Assembly: GCA_028713995.1 (NCBI GenBank)
Contig: JAQTNF010000004.1
Location: forward strand, 17,563 to 81,562
From: Deltaproteobacteria bacterium
GTDB taxonomy: Bacteria; Myxococcota_A; Polyangia; JAAYKL01
Length of the DNA stretch: 64,000 bases
Direction of reading: 5' to 3'
Shown here in pieces: positions 43,565 through 53,898 of the stretch (the first letter of the stretch is position 1; each line of letters opens with the position of its first letter). A program made the position numbers and the translations under genes. Under the pieces are notes generated by a model. The model was given only the letters and a program-made list of their open reading frames with translations, made no database searches and was not told the origin of the DNA.

Positions 43565-46500
43565 ATGGCGAGCGACATCCGGACCCTGGTCGTGAGGCGC
43601 CGCAACGCGCGAATCGTCGGGCCGCGCATCGGCTACAGCATCGAGATCCCGGACATGTCGTTCCCGGAGGTGCAGCCGCCCAGGCGCACGGGCTCCCTCG
43701 AGGACGCACTCGGCTGGAAGGTGCTGCGCAAGCTTTACGGCCGCGTCGACGTGATCGAGCCGCGCGGGCTCGTGGCGCCGAGCGCATGGGAGAGGCGCTA
43801 CCTGGCCTGGCTCTCGGCCAGGCTCGAGGTGCCGCTCGCCAAGGGCTGGGAGATCGCCGAGGAGCAGCCCAAGGACAGGCCCCACGTGGCCGACGTGCTG
43901 CGGCGCATCACCGACACCGACCCGTGGAGCCCTGCCGACCGGCTGCCGAGCAGCGTGATCGTGCGCAAGTCCGAGACGCACCGGCTCGAGGCCCGGGAGG
44001 CCGCGTTCCAGATCAGACGCTGGGTGGAGGGCAACGGCGGCGTGGAAGCATGCCGCGACGTGCTGGTGCTGCTGCCGCGTGGGCGATCCTTGCGCGACCT
44101 GTGGCTCGCGGAGTTCGCGGAAGTTGGCGTGCCGGCCGTGGGAGTGCTCACGCGGCTGCTCGGCGAAACAGCCATCGGCGGGTGGGCGCTCACGCTCTCG
44201 CGGCTCGTGGGCTGGAGCGAGGAAGCTCCCCTGTCGCGCCACACGCTTCGCGAGGCGCTCGACGCGCCGTTCTGGTCGCAGAAGGCCGCAGGCCGCGACG
44301 ACCGCCCCCTCAAGCGCGACGTGCTGCGCGAGATCATCCTCGACCTCAGGCGGCCCAGGATCACGCCCTCGGACTGGATGCGGCACCTCAACGCCGCGAA
44401 GGCCGCGGCTCGCGAGGAAGACAAGGCCGAGCGCGTGGAGCAGATCGAGGACATCGAGGCGTTCAGCCGCACGCTGCTCGCCCGCGTGACTCCCGGCGGC
44501 AACCCGATCGCTCGGTTCCAGTCACTCGTCTTCGGCAACGGCGACAAGGATGGAGAGCAGGCGTTCAACGCAAGGGCCGTGGCACGGGCGTCCAAACAGG
44601 ACGAGGCCATTGACGTGGTTGAGCGCGTCCACTCCGAGCTCGAGCGGCTGATGCGGGTCGAGCAGGCCCACGACGGCGCGCACCCGGATCTCCACGGCGA
44701 GAACGTCAAGACCCTGGCCGGCCTGCTCTCCGAAACCCTGTCCGGCTCGGCCATGGTGGAGCGCAGGAGCCCAGACCCGGGCGTCGAGCTCGTGCCCTAC
44801 GACCTCTACGACGGCCGTCCGTGCCGTCATCTCATCCTGGCCGGGCTGTCCGAGAGCGGGTTCCCCAAGGCGCCGCGCCTCCTGGCCGACCACGAGGAAC
44901 GCTGGGCGCTCGCCCTGGGTCTCCTGGGCGACGAGCCCCCGCAGGAGCAGGCCGCAAGGAGCACGCGATGGGTGGAGCTGGCGGTCTCGCGGCAGATCGA
45001 CCTGGCGCGGGTCGCGGTGAGCCGCTGTCACGGGCCCCTTACGCTCTCCTATTCCACACAAGGACAACGCGACGAGGCCGTGCACCCCGGAGGCTTGCTC
45101 TCGCTGCTGGTCGGTGGGTGGACCGAGAAGGACTGGACCAGGGTCGCTACCGACCAGCCCTACGCCGGAACCACGGGCGACTTCACCGGCGTATCGGTGC
45201 TGCGCTGGGCCCACGAGGTGCCGCTGTTGGTCGCCGACGCGCGCAGCGCGCCCAAGGCCGTGCTCGCGGCCGATTCCGACCCGGCGTTGCGCGCCGAGCT
45301 CGACACCCTGGCCAGGAACGGCACGTGCCCGGCGCTCGCCGGGCTGCTCGACAGGCTCGAGGGACCGGACGCTTGCGCCGACGCCGACGCGGAGCTCGAG
45401 TCCAAGACCGCTCGGCCTGCCGGGCCTTACACGGGGAGGTTGCCGGGACACATCGTGCCGCCCGACGGCTACAGCCCCACGTCGCTCAAGAACTACGGCC
45501 AGTGTCCCCACAAGTACTTCCTCGAGAAAGTACTCGGGCTCGAGAAGCTCGAGGAATCGTCGAGCTTCCCGAACGCCATGGAGGTGGGCACCATCCTGCA
45601 CGACGCGCTCGCTGGCGCGGCGGACAAGGCCATCGCGTCCACCAGGGCCAAGTGCTGGGACCTCTCCTGGAACGGCGACGAGGAGACCATCGACGACCTG
45701 GTCGCGGCGCGCATGGCCGAGATCGAGCCCGAGATCCGCCGCGCGCTCGGCGCGTTCCACGATGCCGCGCCCACGACATCGCGCCCCTACCTGGAGGCGC
45801 TCGGCCTCAGGTGGACCACCGCGGTGCGCAACTGGCTGCGCCATCACCTCGTGCTCGGCAACTCGGCCACGGCATCCGGGATGCGCGTGGTGGCCGCGGA
45901 GCGCGCGTTCGGCAAGGGCGATGACGCGGAGTCGATCGTCATCGACGCTCAAGGCGCGAAGATCCCCTTGCGGGGGCAGATTGATCGCATCGATTTCGAC
46001 AAGAAGAGCCGCACGATCGTTCTGCGCGACTACAAGTCGGGCGGATCCACCCCGGAAAGCGCCCTGCGCAAGGGAGCCGCCGCGGGCGAGGAGCTGCAGC
46101 TTCTCCTCTACGCCCTGGCCGTCGAGGCCCTCGTCGAGGCCAAACGACTCGACATGCCGGACGGCTCGCGGGTCATGCAGGTGAGTTACGAGTACCTGGG
46201 CAGAACCAAGAGCGCGGGTCTCGACCTGTCCGAGGACGAGCCCACCGGATATCTTCTCGACGGCGAGCCTGTCTCGTGGCGCGACATCGCCCGTGCATGG
46301 ACGGCCTTCTACGCCGATGGGATCGAGAGCGGGCGCTTCGATCTCTCTCCGCGCAAGTGCCCCACCAAGGGGTTCATGGGCGGCTACTGCGATTTCACCC
46401 GCTTCTGCCCCGTGGGCCAGGGCGAGTCACCGACTCTCGAGATCGTGGCCGGTCCCGAGATCGTGCCCGAAGAGACCAAGGAGCCCCGTGAGAAGAAACC

Positions 46501-49500
46501 GCCTGTGCTGGCCGCGTCGCTGCCTCCCGAGAGCGCGGCCATAGACGAGCCGGCCGAGAAGCTGCGCCGGGCCCACGAGCAGGGCGAGAAGCTGGTCATG
46601 GATCTGGGTAGCGAGGTGTTCATCGCGGCCGGCGCTGGCACGGGCAAGACGCACAGCCTGGTCCTGCGGTATCTCAAGGCCCTGGCCGACGAGGACCGGC
46701 TACCGACCGAGATCCTGTGCGCCACGTTCAGCCGCAAGGCCGCGGCCGAGATGCGCCACCGGGTGCGCCAGGCGCTGCTGCGGCCCGCGACAGACGCCCA
46801 CCGCAAGCTCGTGGCAAAGATACGCAAGCGACCCGACCGCTTCCGCTCCATCGTTCTCGCCCTGTCGGGCGCGCCCATCGCCACGCTCGACAGCCTGGCC
46901 GCGCGCATCGTGCACGAGGGCGAGGAGCTGCTGGGCGACCTCGAGCTGTCGACCGCGGAGGGCGTGGCCGGCGAGCAAGTCGAAGGCGAGCTCGAGGCGT
47001 TCGTCTCGCGGCGCATCATGGAAGGGCTCGAGAGCCGCGACACCGACCTCCTGGCCCTGCTCGATCTCCTGAGCGTGGTCGAGCTGACCAAGCTGCTCAC
47101 CCCGCTCGTCGCGTCCGGAACAAAGCCCTGGGCCGACGCGATCGCGAAAGGCACGCTCGAGAAGAACCTGGTCGATCAGTGGCTCGAGCCGGTCCGAGCG
47201 CTCGAGGCGCGCGTGTCCGCGTTCTTCGCCGGCCTGGATTGCAAGACCCTGGAATCCGCACTCGCCGCGACCGACGCTCCCAAGACCAAGAAGCCCGACG
47301 CGGACAAGATGGAGGCCATCGGTCTGGCCGTGGAGGCGCTCAAGCGGCTGCGCGGCCGCAAGAAGCTCGTCAGCCGCGATTTCTGGAAGGACATCGACGC
47401 GGTCAAGGGCATCCCGTTCTCGGTCGCCAAGGGGCGCGCGCCGATCTTCGCGGCCATCGAGAGCGTGTTCGGTGAGAAGCATTGGTTCAAGATGCTGGTG
47501 GGTGACTCGCAGGGGCTCGACCTCGCCAATTTCATGGTCGCCGACGACTCGCCCATGGAACGCTGGGCCAAGGCCACGGGGCTCGCCATCCGCATCGGCG
47601 GCGCGTGGCACGACGAGTTCGTGGAGGAGATCTGGGCGAGCGGCCAGCCCAGGTACCAGGACGTGACTTCGCGCGCCCGGGAGCTCCTCGCGGACAAGAG
47701 CCTTCGCGACGGGCTCAAGGCGCGCCTTCCGTTCAGGCACATCCTGGTGGACGAGTCGCAGGACACGAGCGAGGAGCAGGTGGGGCTCGTGACCGCGCTC
47801 GCGGAGGTGACCGGAGGCCGTCTCTTCTGGGTGGGCGACGTGAAGCAGTCGATCTACCGCTTCCGCAATGCCGAGGTGGACGTGTTCGAGGGCCTCATCG
47901 AAAACGTCACGGACCGCAACGCAAAGCGCGGGTCCCTGCGCATCAACTACCGCAGCCGCCGCCCCCTCATCGAGGCCGTGAACGACATCTTCTCGGCTCT
48001 CCTTCCGGCGCAGCGCGACGGGGCGCCCGTGGATCGCGGCTCCGAGGTGCGCTACGAACGGCTCACCTGGCCCGAGGGCGAGGACAAGACCAAAGCCGAG
48101 CCTCTGGTCGAGATCATCGCCGCGCCAGGCGAGGGATGGCCCGTCGATGCGCCCCCAGGAGAGACCGGCTCGGTGGAAAACGCGATCGTGCGCCGCGTCG
48201 CGGCTGTCCTGGCCGGAAGCGGCGACCGCGGAGGAGCGGACGCGCGCGTCGCGGTGCTCGTCAACTCCTGGCGCAAGGCCAGGCACTATCAGCGCCTGCT
48301 GACGTCGTCCGGAGTGCAGGCCGTGGTGCAGGGCGGCGGCGGGCTGCTCTCCACGCGCGAGGCCCACGGGCTCGTATCGTGGCTCTACGCCGCAGTGGAG
48401 CGCACGGACCTGGCCTTCGCGAGCGTGCTCAAGGGGCCTGGCTTGCGCATGTCCGATGCGGGCCTCTATGCCTTGCGAGGCGGTCTCGGGATCGCGGGAC
48501 ACGATGGGCATTCGCGGTACCTGGGTAAGGCCGCGCGTTACGACTCTCTCGACCCGGATGTGGCCGTGAAGGCCTGGAAGGCGCTCGATTCGAGCCTCGA
48601 CGTCAAGAAGGTCCGCGCCCTGCTCGACAAGGATGCTCACGTGCTCGAGCGATTCCGCCGCGTGTGGGGCGCCACGTTCGAGCACGCCGGGTTCAGGCCC
48701 GCGTCGGATCTGTTCCGCGAGGTCATCGACGAGCTCGGGCTCGAGGCGTACTGGAGCCGCCGGGAAAACGGCGGGCGCCAGGCCGTGGCCAACCTGCAGT
48801 CGTTTATGGACATGGTGCGCGAGATGGAGACGTCGCAGGGGCTCACGCCGCGCGCCCTGCTCGACGGGCTGGCTTCCACCGACGACAAGGACGAGCGAGC
48901 AGCGACCGGCCTCGATGCCGGGGCGACCGCGGACGTGATCGTGACCACGTACTGGCAAGCCAAGGGCCGCGAGTGGCCGATAGTCGTCCTTCCGGACATC
49001 GAGGACGCGAAGATCGGCAGGAATGGCTCGAGCGGGCTCTCCCCGGAGCGTATCCTCGTGCCAATGGACGACGCGCCGTTCGCGCGCAAGAGGGTCGAGT
49101 GGCACATCGGCTCCGCGCAGACCACCGACGACGACCCGCTTTCCGCGGACAGGGTGAAGGCGCTCGACGGCCCGCGCGAATTCTGGCGCGAACCGGCCGA
49201 GCGCGCCGAGCTGCGACGGCTCCTGTACGTGGCCATCACTCGCGCCAAGGACAGGCTCATCCTGTCGGGGACGTTCGCTCCGCCGAGCGAGAGCAAGGCG
49301 ACGTGCGAGCTCGAGGACGGCACGCCGGCCTGCGGGATCGGATCGGCCGGATCCTGGGCCTCGATCCTGAGCGTGTGCCTGGACATGAGGTTCGACGCCT
49401 CGGGCAAGCCGTTCATGGGAGACAGCTCCCTGTGCAAGGCGAAGCAGATCCTGCTCCTCAAGCCCGCGAACGTCGACCCCGCTGCCGAGAGCAAGGCGGC

Positions 49501-50203
49501 CCCGAAACGTAGAATCACCAAGATCGATCCTGCGCTCGCCAGGCTATGGGCCCCCCTGCCCTACGCCGTACGCGAGCGCCTGAGCCCCTCGCAGGCCGAG
49601 GCGGCAGAGCACGTTCCCGAGCCCCTGGGCCCAATCACGTGGCCCAAGGCCGAGAGCGGCCGCGCGTCGGTGTTCGGCACCATGGACCGCGAGGGCTCGG
49701 CGTTCCACGAGGTGATGGAGGCCTGGGGCTATGGCGGCCCGCAGGGCATCGCGTTCACGCGCGAGCTGGCCAGGGAGGTTCTGGAAGGGCTCGAGATGGC
49801 GGACGTGCCCGGCAAGACCGTCCGCGTGGACCGCCTGATGGAGTTGCACGCCGAGTCGAGGAAGAAGCACCCCGACCTCTTCGCGCGCCTCGAGAAGGCC
49901 GCTCGCGCCGGGAACCTCTACCCCGAGCTGCCCATCAGTTACACCGACGGGCAGGGCCGCCTCGTCGAGGGCTACGTGGACCTCGCCTGGAAGGACGACG
50001 CCGGGTGGCACATCCTCGACTACAAGGCCGGATGGCAGCACCCGCACGAGGCCGACAGACTCACCCACGAGAAGCTGAGGCAGCACTATGCCCAGACGGC
50101 GATGTACGCCGAGGGTCTCAAGACCCTGCTGCCGGGTGAGACGATCGCGGACTTCGGCGTGTGGTACGTCGCGTGCGGGTTGGTGGTGAGGTGGAGAGGC
50201 TAG
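43565..50203 (+). CDS. AddB-AddA fusion: recombination helicase-nuclease in one chain
   Basis: This protein has about 2,212 residues and starts at ATG 43565 after AAGAGGGG. The N-terminal half is AddB-like: no intact Walker A, HLILAGLSESGFPKAP, then a RecB-type nuclease (about 635-950) with GQIDRID and RDYKSGG. It also has the iron-sulfur cysteines QCPHKYF and CPTKGFMGGYCDFTRFCP. The C-terminal half is AddA-like: Walker A AGAGTGKTHSL (near 1022), HILVDESQDTS (near 1395), VGDVKQSIYRFR, LRINYRS, YWQAKGREWPIVV and LLYVAITRAKDR. A second nuclease (about 2040-2184) has EGYVDLAW and LDYKAGW. Such enzymes process double-strand breaks and degrade phage DNA. The addB-addA order is the usual operon order, so this looks like a natural fusion. 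Confidence 0.88.
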   Translation: MASDIRTLVVRRRNARIVGPRIGYSIEIPDMSFPEVQPPRRTGSLEDALGWKVLRKLYGRVDVIEPRGLVAPSAWERRYLAWLSARLEVPLAKGWEIAEEQPKDRPHVADVLRRITDTDPWSPADRLPSSVIVRKSETHRLEAREAAFQIRRWVEGNGGVEACRDVLVLLPRGRSLRDLWLAEFAEVGVPAVGVLTRLLGETAIGGWALTLSRLVGWSEEAPLSRHTLREALDAPFWSQKAAGRDDRPLKRDVLREIILDLRRPRITPSDWMRHLNAAKAAAREEDKAERVEQIEDIEAFSRTLLARVTPGGNPIARFQSLVFGNGDKDGEQAFNARAVARASKQDEAIDVVERVHSELERLMRVEQAHDGAHPDLHGENVKTLAGLLSETLSGSAMVERRSPDPGVELVPYDLYDGRPCRHLILAGLSESGFPKAPRLLADHEERWALALGLLGDEPPQEQAARSTRWVELAVSRQIDLARVAVSRCHGPLTLSYSTQGQRDEAVHPGGLLSLLVGGWTEKDWTRVATDQPYAGTTGDFTGVSVLRWAHEVPLLVADARSAPKAVLAADSDPALRAELDTLARNGTCPALAGLLDRLEGPDACADADAELESKTARPAGPYTGRLPGHIVPPDGYSPTSLKNYGQCPHKYFLEKVLGLEKLEESSSFPNAMEVGTILHDALAGAADKAIASTRAKCWDLSWNGDEETIDDLVAARMAEIEPEIRRALGAFHDAAPTTSRPYLEALGLRWTTAVRNWLRHHLVLGNSATASGMRVVAAERAFGKGDDAESIVIDAQGAKIPLRGQIDRIDFDKKSRTIVLRDYKSGGSTPESALRKGAAAGEELQLLLYALAVEALVEAKRLDMPDGSRVMQVSYEYLGRTKSAGLDLSEDEPTGYLLDGEPVSWRDIARAWTAFYADGIESGRFDLSPRKCPTKGFMGGYCDFTRFCPVGQGESPTLEIVAGPEIVPEETKEPREKKPPVLAASLPPESAAIDEPAEKLRRAHEQGEKLVMDLGSEVFIAAGAGTGKTHSLVLRYLKALADEDRLPTEILCATFSRKAAAEMRHRVRQALLRPATDAHRKLVAKIRKRPDRFRSIVLALSGAPIATLDSLAARIVHEGEELLGDLELSTAEGVAGEQVEGELEAFVSRRIMEGLESRDTDLLALLDLLSVVELTKLLTPLVASGTKPWADAIAKGTLEKNLVDQWLEPVRALEARVSAFFAGLDCKTLESALAATDAPKTKKPDADKMEAIGLAVEALKRLRGRKKLVSRDFWKDIDAVKGIPFSVAKGRAPIFAAIESVFGEKHWFKMLVGDSQGLDLANFMVADDSPMERWAKATGLAIRIGGAWHDEFVEEIWASGQPRYQDVTSRARELLADKSLRDGLKARLPFRHILVDESQDTSEEQVGLVTALAEVTGGRLFWVGDVKQSIYRFRNAEVDVFEGLIENVTDRNAKRGSLRINYRSRRPLIEAVNDIFSALLPAQRDGAPVDRGSEVRYERLTWPEGEDKTKAEPLVEIIAAPGEGWPVDAPPGETGSVENAIVRRVAAVLAGSGDRGGADARVAVLVNSWRKARHYQRLLTSSGVQAVVQGGGGLLSTREAHGLVSWLYAAVERTDLAFASVLKGPGLRMSDAGLYALRGGLGIAGHDGHSRYLGKAARYDSLDPDVAVKAWKALDSSLDVKKVRALLDKDAHVLERFRRVWGATFEHAGFRPASDLFREVIDELGLEAYWSRRENGGRQAVANLQSFMDMVREMETSQGLTPRALLDGLASTDDKDERAATGLDAGATADVIVTTYWQAKGREWPIVVLPDIEDAKIGRNGSSGLSPERILVPMDDAPFARKRVEWHIGSAQTTDDDPLSADRVKALDGPREFWREPAERAELRRLLYVAITRAKDRLILSGTFAPPSESKATCELEDGTPACGIGSAGSWASILSVCLDMRFDASGKPFMGDSSLCKAKQILLLKPANVDPAAESKAAPKRRITKIDPALARLWAPLPYAVRERLSPSQAEAAEHVPEPLGPITWPKAESGRASVFGTMDREGSAFHEVMEAWGYGGPQGIAFTRELAREVLEGLEMADVPGKTVRVDRLMELHAESRKKHPDLFARLEKAARAGNLYPELPISYTDGQGRLVEGYVDLAWKDDAGWHILDYKAGWQHPHEADRLTHEKLRQHYAQTAMYAEGLKTLLPGETIADFGVWYVACGLVVRWRG

Positions 50204-50229
50204 TCAGACCGACGAGGGGAGAATCTCCG

Positions 50230-51141
50230 ATGGGGAAGGATGAAATGACGTGGTCGGTGTTCGACAGGCTGACGGAACTTGCCCGTGAAAAAGTGTGGCA
50301 CATCACTACGGAGAGAGCAGAGCTCCTCGGTCCCTGGGACGTCGCGCTGCAAGATCTCGGCGGAGACCCCTGCAGACGCGATTGGTCCAAGTTCAGACCA
50401 TTGCGGCTTTCGCGGGAGGAAGACTGGTCCGACTGGCTGGCGCACCTTCTTGAAAGCTCCGCAACGGACCGTTTCGCACGCGCTCTGTTCGGCGCGACCT
50501 TTGGAGAGCGCGAAGACCTCTCTCGCCCGGACGTCAGCCGGGAAGAGAAGACGACAGACGGCACCCGGAGAGGCGACATCGTCATCACCTGGAAGAGCGG
50601 AGCCTGCGCCCACGTCGAGGTCAAGGTCGGGGACAAGGCGTTCGCCAAGACCGGCGAGACCGGCGAGAAGCTGCGAGAGAATCACCCCACGGCCACCAGG
50701 TGGGAGAACTTCCTCCTCATCCCGGCCACGTCCCTGCGGGAATGGCTCGAGCTCGTGGCAGGCTCCGACGCGGAGAACGACGAGGATGAGGAAGCCGCTG
50801 GCGATGACCGAAACGACGACGAGGATGGCGAGAGCGAACCGCCCGAGGACATGATCGCGGACGGCCGGCGGGAGGAACCCGCGGCGAGCGATGCGCGGAT
50901 TTCGGAGGTCCTCTGGGAAAACGTCGCCGTCGCGTTGAGAAGGGCTCTTCGAGCGCCAGGAGAGGACCTCGCGTGGAGAGCCTGGGCATACACTTTTTCT
51001 GGCGCCATCGAGCAGAGAATCCTCATGCACCCGGTCCACAGGGACGACGAGATGAACAGGACGGCGCTGTTGCTGACTCGTTGTTCCGCACTGCAACGGC
51101 AGAACGACGTGCTGAGAAAGGGGCTTCACGATGCTGATTGA
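50230..51141 (+). CDS. PD-(D/E)XK nuclease superfamily protein
   Basis: This 303-residue protein uses ATG 50230, downstream of a GAGGGGAG site and 26 bp after the AddB-AddA stop; the track's 50161 start overlaps that gene. The N-terminal half contains RLSREEDWSDWLAHLLE, then RRGDIVITWKSGACAHVEVKVGD near residues 117-138: D, then V-E-V-K, the PD-(D/E)XK core. A run of Asp/Glu near 180-215 (ENDEDEEAAGDDRNDDEDGE) is a flexible acidic linker. The C-terminus is helical. It is followed by a partner gene overlapping by 11 bp. It is likely a DNA nuclease in defence or repair; the substrate is unknown. Confidence 0.78.
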   Translation: MGKDEMTWSVFDRLTELAREKVWHITTERAELLGPWDVALQDLGGDPCRRDWSKFRPLRLSREEDWSDWLAHLLESSATDRFARALFGATFGEREDLSRPDVSREEKTTDGTRRGDIVITWKSGACAHVEVKVGDKAFAKTGETGEKLRENHPTATRWENFLLIPATSLREWLELVAGSDAENDEDEEAAGDDRNDDEDGESEPPEDMIADGRREEPAASDARISEVLWENVAVALRRALRAPGEDLAWRAWAYTFSGAIEQRILMHPVHRDDEMNRTALLLTRCSALQRQNDVLRKGLHDAD

Positions 51142-51643
51142 AAACGATCCGTTCCTGCAGGAAGGAATCTCGCGATACGCCGATGCGAAGGCCACTCTCC
51201 GTCACTTCGAGCAGGAGATGACGGATCGGCTAATCGAAGTCATCCAGAAGAAGAACGATTGGACGACCTACCGAAAAGAGCGAGGCAAGCAGGCGGTCGT
51301 TTCTGGATCGCTTCGGAAGCGAACCGAGTCGGCAAAGCCCAGAATCACGGTGCATGTGTCGGGCCATGTGGTCGTGAACAACAAGAAAACAAAGGCGAAG
51401 ATCGTGGTCGCCCTGCAGTGGGAGCCCAATTTCGCGGACAAACCGTTCATCGTGTTCGCTAGATTCTTCAAGTGTCCCGACTATCTGCAGCGTTTCGACG
51501 CTCCTCAAGAGTCTTCTCGAGGAGTCCGCTCGTACAAGGCGAATGAGAAGAAGACTCACCTTTACGTCGTTCCCGATGAGAACATGGATCTGAGAAAGGT
51601 TGTGAACCTGCTGCTCGACGAACTCCAACTGTACGTTCAGTAG
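51131..51643 (+). CDS. Uncharacterised partner of the PD-(D/E)XK nuclease
   Basis: This 170-residue protein overlaps the nuclease gene by 11 bp, so the two are almost certainly translated together. It starts MLIENDPFLQEGISRYADAK and has a helical, charged N-terminus and a more beta-rich middle (PRITVHVSGHVVVNNKKTKAKIVVALQWEP). It ends in a helix (MDLRKVVNLLLDELQLYV). No family is recognised. Tight coupling suggests a regulatory or specificity subunit, or an immunity protein, for the nuclease. Confidence 0.7.
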   Translation: MLIENDPFLQEGISRYADAKATLRHFEQEMTDRLIEVIQKKNDWTTYRKERGKQAVVSGSLRKRTESAKPRITVHVSGHVVVNNKKTKAKIVVALQWEPNFADKPFIVFARFFKCPDYLQRFDAPQESSRGVRSYKANEKKTHLYVVPDENMDLRKVVNLLLDELQLYVQ

Positions 51644-51662
51644 AGTCACCAACGGGCGTATC

Positions 51663-52136
51663 ATGAGGGCAATGGACACTCGACGAGACAAAGGGTCACT
51701 CAGGCGCCCGTGGTTCCTGGTCCTTGTTGCCCTGACCGCCATCTCGACGGTCGCAATGGCCGAGGGACCGGAGTGCAACCTCTCCATTCGCGACGCGGGA
51801 GGCGCTCTCGTGGCCCGGATAGGCGCTGACGGCGAGGTACGCGACCAGGGCGGCGCGCTCATGGGGCGGGTCTCGACGAGCGGCGAGGTGCGAGACGCGG
51901 GTGGAGCCTTGAAGGGCCGGATCCAGGACGACGGCGACGTGCGGGATCGAAGCGGCGCGCTCGTCGGTCGCGTCACGTCCAATGGCGAGGTGCGCAACCG
52001 AAGCGGCGCCCTTCTCTACCGGGTCGACGATGACGGCTCGATCCGCAGGGCCACCGGGGCCCTCGACGCACGCATGCAGAGCTTCTCGCCCGCCTGCCTC
52101 CGCATGGCTGCGGCGTGGTTGTTCTTCTTCCGCTGA
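51663..52136 (+). CDS. Secreted short-repeat (beta-flower-like) protein
   Basis: This protein of up to 157 residues has an N-terminal signal peptide (RRPWFLVLVALTAISTVAMAEG). About six consecutive 16-residue repeats follow, of the form GEVRDxxGALxGRVxxx (for example GEVRDAGGALKGRIQDD). The repeat length and pattern resemble the small four-fold beta-flower domains seen in bacterial exported proteins. A short hydrophobic tail (MAAAWLFFFR) ends it. ATG 51663 and ATG 51672 are both possible; the second has GAGG closer. It is separate in function from the nuclease genes before it and converges with the helicase gene with 4 bp between stops. Confidence 0.72.
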   Translation: MRAMDTRRDKGSLRRPWFLVLVALTAISTVAMAEGPECNLSIRDAGGALVARIGADGEVRDQGGALMGRVSTSGEVRDAGGALKGRIQDDGDVRDRSGALVGRVTSNGEVRNRSGALLYRVDDDGSIRRATGALDARMQSFSPACLRMAAAWLFFFR

Positions 52137-52140
52137 CCAG

Positions 52141-53823
52141 CTACCTGCTTCCCACCAACTCTCCCTTGCACAGCACGTAGAGCGCATGGCGGGAGCGGGA
52201 AGCGGCCACGTAGCGGGCGTTCTGGTTGGAGCGCGGATCCTCGGGCTCCAGGTCGAGCAGGATGACCACGTCGGACTCGAGCCCCTTGTACGCGCCGATG
52301 GTGGAGTGCAGCAAACAGCCGTCGCGCTCGGAGCGCACGTCCGCGAGGCGCACGCCCGCGATCTCGGTGAGCCCGTCGAGCGAGGAGTTGGGCCGCGAGT
52401 GGGGCGTGATGATGACGATCTGGTCCGGCAGGAGCCCTTCCTTGCCCACGAGTCGCGCGACCAGGCTCTCGAGGCGCTTGCGCGTGTCCGCCTTCGACCC
52501 CTGCGGCTCCACCTGCGGCTCCTCGCCCTCGGGGCAGCCCCACGCGCTCTCCATCTCGACGCGGCCGAGACGGCACACGAGATCCGAGATGCGCCGCGTG
52601 TTGCGGAAGTTCCGGGTGAGCCGGAGCATGGGCCACTCTGGCACGTACGAACCGCGGCCGAAGATGTCCTGGTCCGGGTCGTAGAACACCATGACGCGGC
52701 CCTTGTCCGGGTCGCGCAACAGCGCCTGCACCACGTCCCACCACGGCCCCGCGAAGTCCTGGCCCTCGTCCACCACCACCGCGTCGCGCCGCGCGATGTG
52801 CCCCTCGGCCACGGCCCCGAGCAGCGCGTACGGCGCCTCCTCGTTCCAGAACGCGGCCCTTTCCGGGTCCTTTGCCGGGACGTGCATCTTCTTGCCGGAC
52901 ACCTCGTAGGCCCGGGCGCAGAGCCCGTGGAACGACATGGCCTCGACCTGCCCGGGCCCCGGCTCGCGGTCGCCCACGCAGGCCACGAGGTGCTCGGCCA
53001 GCGCGCGGTTGAAGCACAGGAGCAGCGCTTCGCTCCCCTGCGCTGCCATGTGGCACGCGGCCTCCACCGCGGCGAGCGTCTTGCCCGTGCCCGCGCCGCC
53101 CTCGATCCGCAGCCGCCTGTTCTCCACCCAACCGCGCGCCGCGGCCCGCTGCTCGTCCGAGAGCCGCGCCATGGCCGTCTCGCCGGACCGAACGCGCGCG
53201 CCGATGGTCTCCACCAGCCCGAAGTTCGGCGCGATCACCTGCTTGCGAAAGCGCTTGAACGCCCTGGGGTCGAGTGGCTCCACCGCGCCGGCCTTGACCC
53301 GGCCCAGCTCGAGCGCGGCGCGCACCTTGTCGCCGACGGTCGCGAGGTCGCGCGAGTCGATGAGGATCTCGGCGCGGGCGTCGAGCGGCAGGCTCCCGGG
53401 CTTCCACTCGTGGCGCGGGAACGCCACCGCGTAGTGGAACGCGAAGGGCAACCGCTTCAGATCCGGGAACACGTCCTTGCCCCGGCCTGTGAGTTCGCGG
53501 GCGATCTCGTGGGCGTGGCGCCGCGCCTGCTCGAACGGGCTCTCCTTGAGCGGCTTGCGCGCGCCGCCCTCGACCCGCCACCAGGCGTTCGACGCGTATT
53601 CCACGCCGTGGCCCTTGCACTCGACGGCGAGCAGCCCGAGCTCGCGGTGCACGACCAGGAAGTCGGCCTCGCCATCGGCCTTGCGCCCGCCCGCGTCGTA
53701 GCCGAACCGATAGTAGACTTGGAAGTCGTCGTCGAGGCCCTGCTTGAGCGCGGCCCACAGCGCGGCCTCGGCCATGCGGCCCGGCCCGGGCTCGGGCGGG
53801 GTGTCGGGGTTCATGTGCGCCAT
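52141..53823 (-). CDS. NERD-domain UvrD-type helicase
   Basis: This is a 560-residue version of the 580-residue track ORF, using the ATG at 53823 ([13 protein letters not shown]); the start is not firmly fixed. The first 150 residues are a NERD nuclease-related domain ([23 protein letters not shown] with D ... E-x-K). A superfamily 1 helicase follows: Walker [15 protein letters not shown], Walker [10 protein letters not shown], motif [16 protein letters not shown], motif [13 protein letters not shown], then [15 protein letters not shown] and [11 protein letters not shown]. Stand-alone NERD helicases are widespread and suspected in repair or defence, but the exact role is open. It is monocistronic as far as can be seen. 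Confidence 0.87.
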   Translation of the reverse strand: MAHMNPDTPPEPGPGRMAEAALWAALKQGLDDDFQVYYRFGYDAGGRKADGEADFLVVHRELGLLAVECKGHGVEYASNAWWRVEGGARKPLKESPFEQARRHAHEIARELTGRGKDVFPDLKRLPFAFHYAVAFPRHEWKPGSLPLDARAEILIDSRDLATVGDKVRAALELGRVKAGAVEPLDPRAFKRFRKQVIAPNFGLVETIGARVRSGETAMARLSDEQRAAARGWVENRRLRIEGGAGTGKTLAAVEAACHMAAQGSEALLLCFNRALAEHLVACVGDREPGPGQVEAMSFHGLCARAYEVSGKKMHVPAKDPERAAFWNEEAPYALLGAVAEGHIARRDAVVVDEGQDFAGPWWDVVQALLRDPDKGRVMVFYDPDQDIFGRGSYVPEWPMLRLTRNFRNTRRISDLVCRLGRVEMESAWGCPEGEEPQVEPQGSKADTRKRLESLVARLVGKEGLLPDQIVIITPHSRPNSSLDGLTEIAGVRLADVRSERDGCLLHSTIGAYKGLESDVVILLDLEPEDPRSNQNARYVAASRSRHALYVLCKGELVGSR

Positions 53824-53898
53824 TGGCCCATGGCAGCATCCGAGGCCGGACGTGTCAAGGAGGCGGGGGAGAATCTGCGCCACCTCTTTGTCGCCGAG

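Noticed and set aside
46700-49105. 801-residue minus-strand ORF
   Set aside because: Antisense of the AddA-like half; low-complexity Arg/His/Leu composition.
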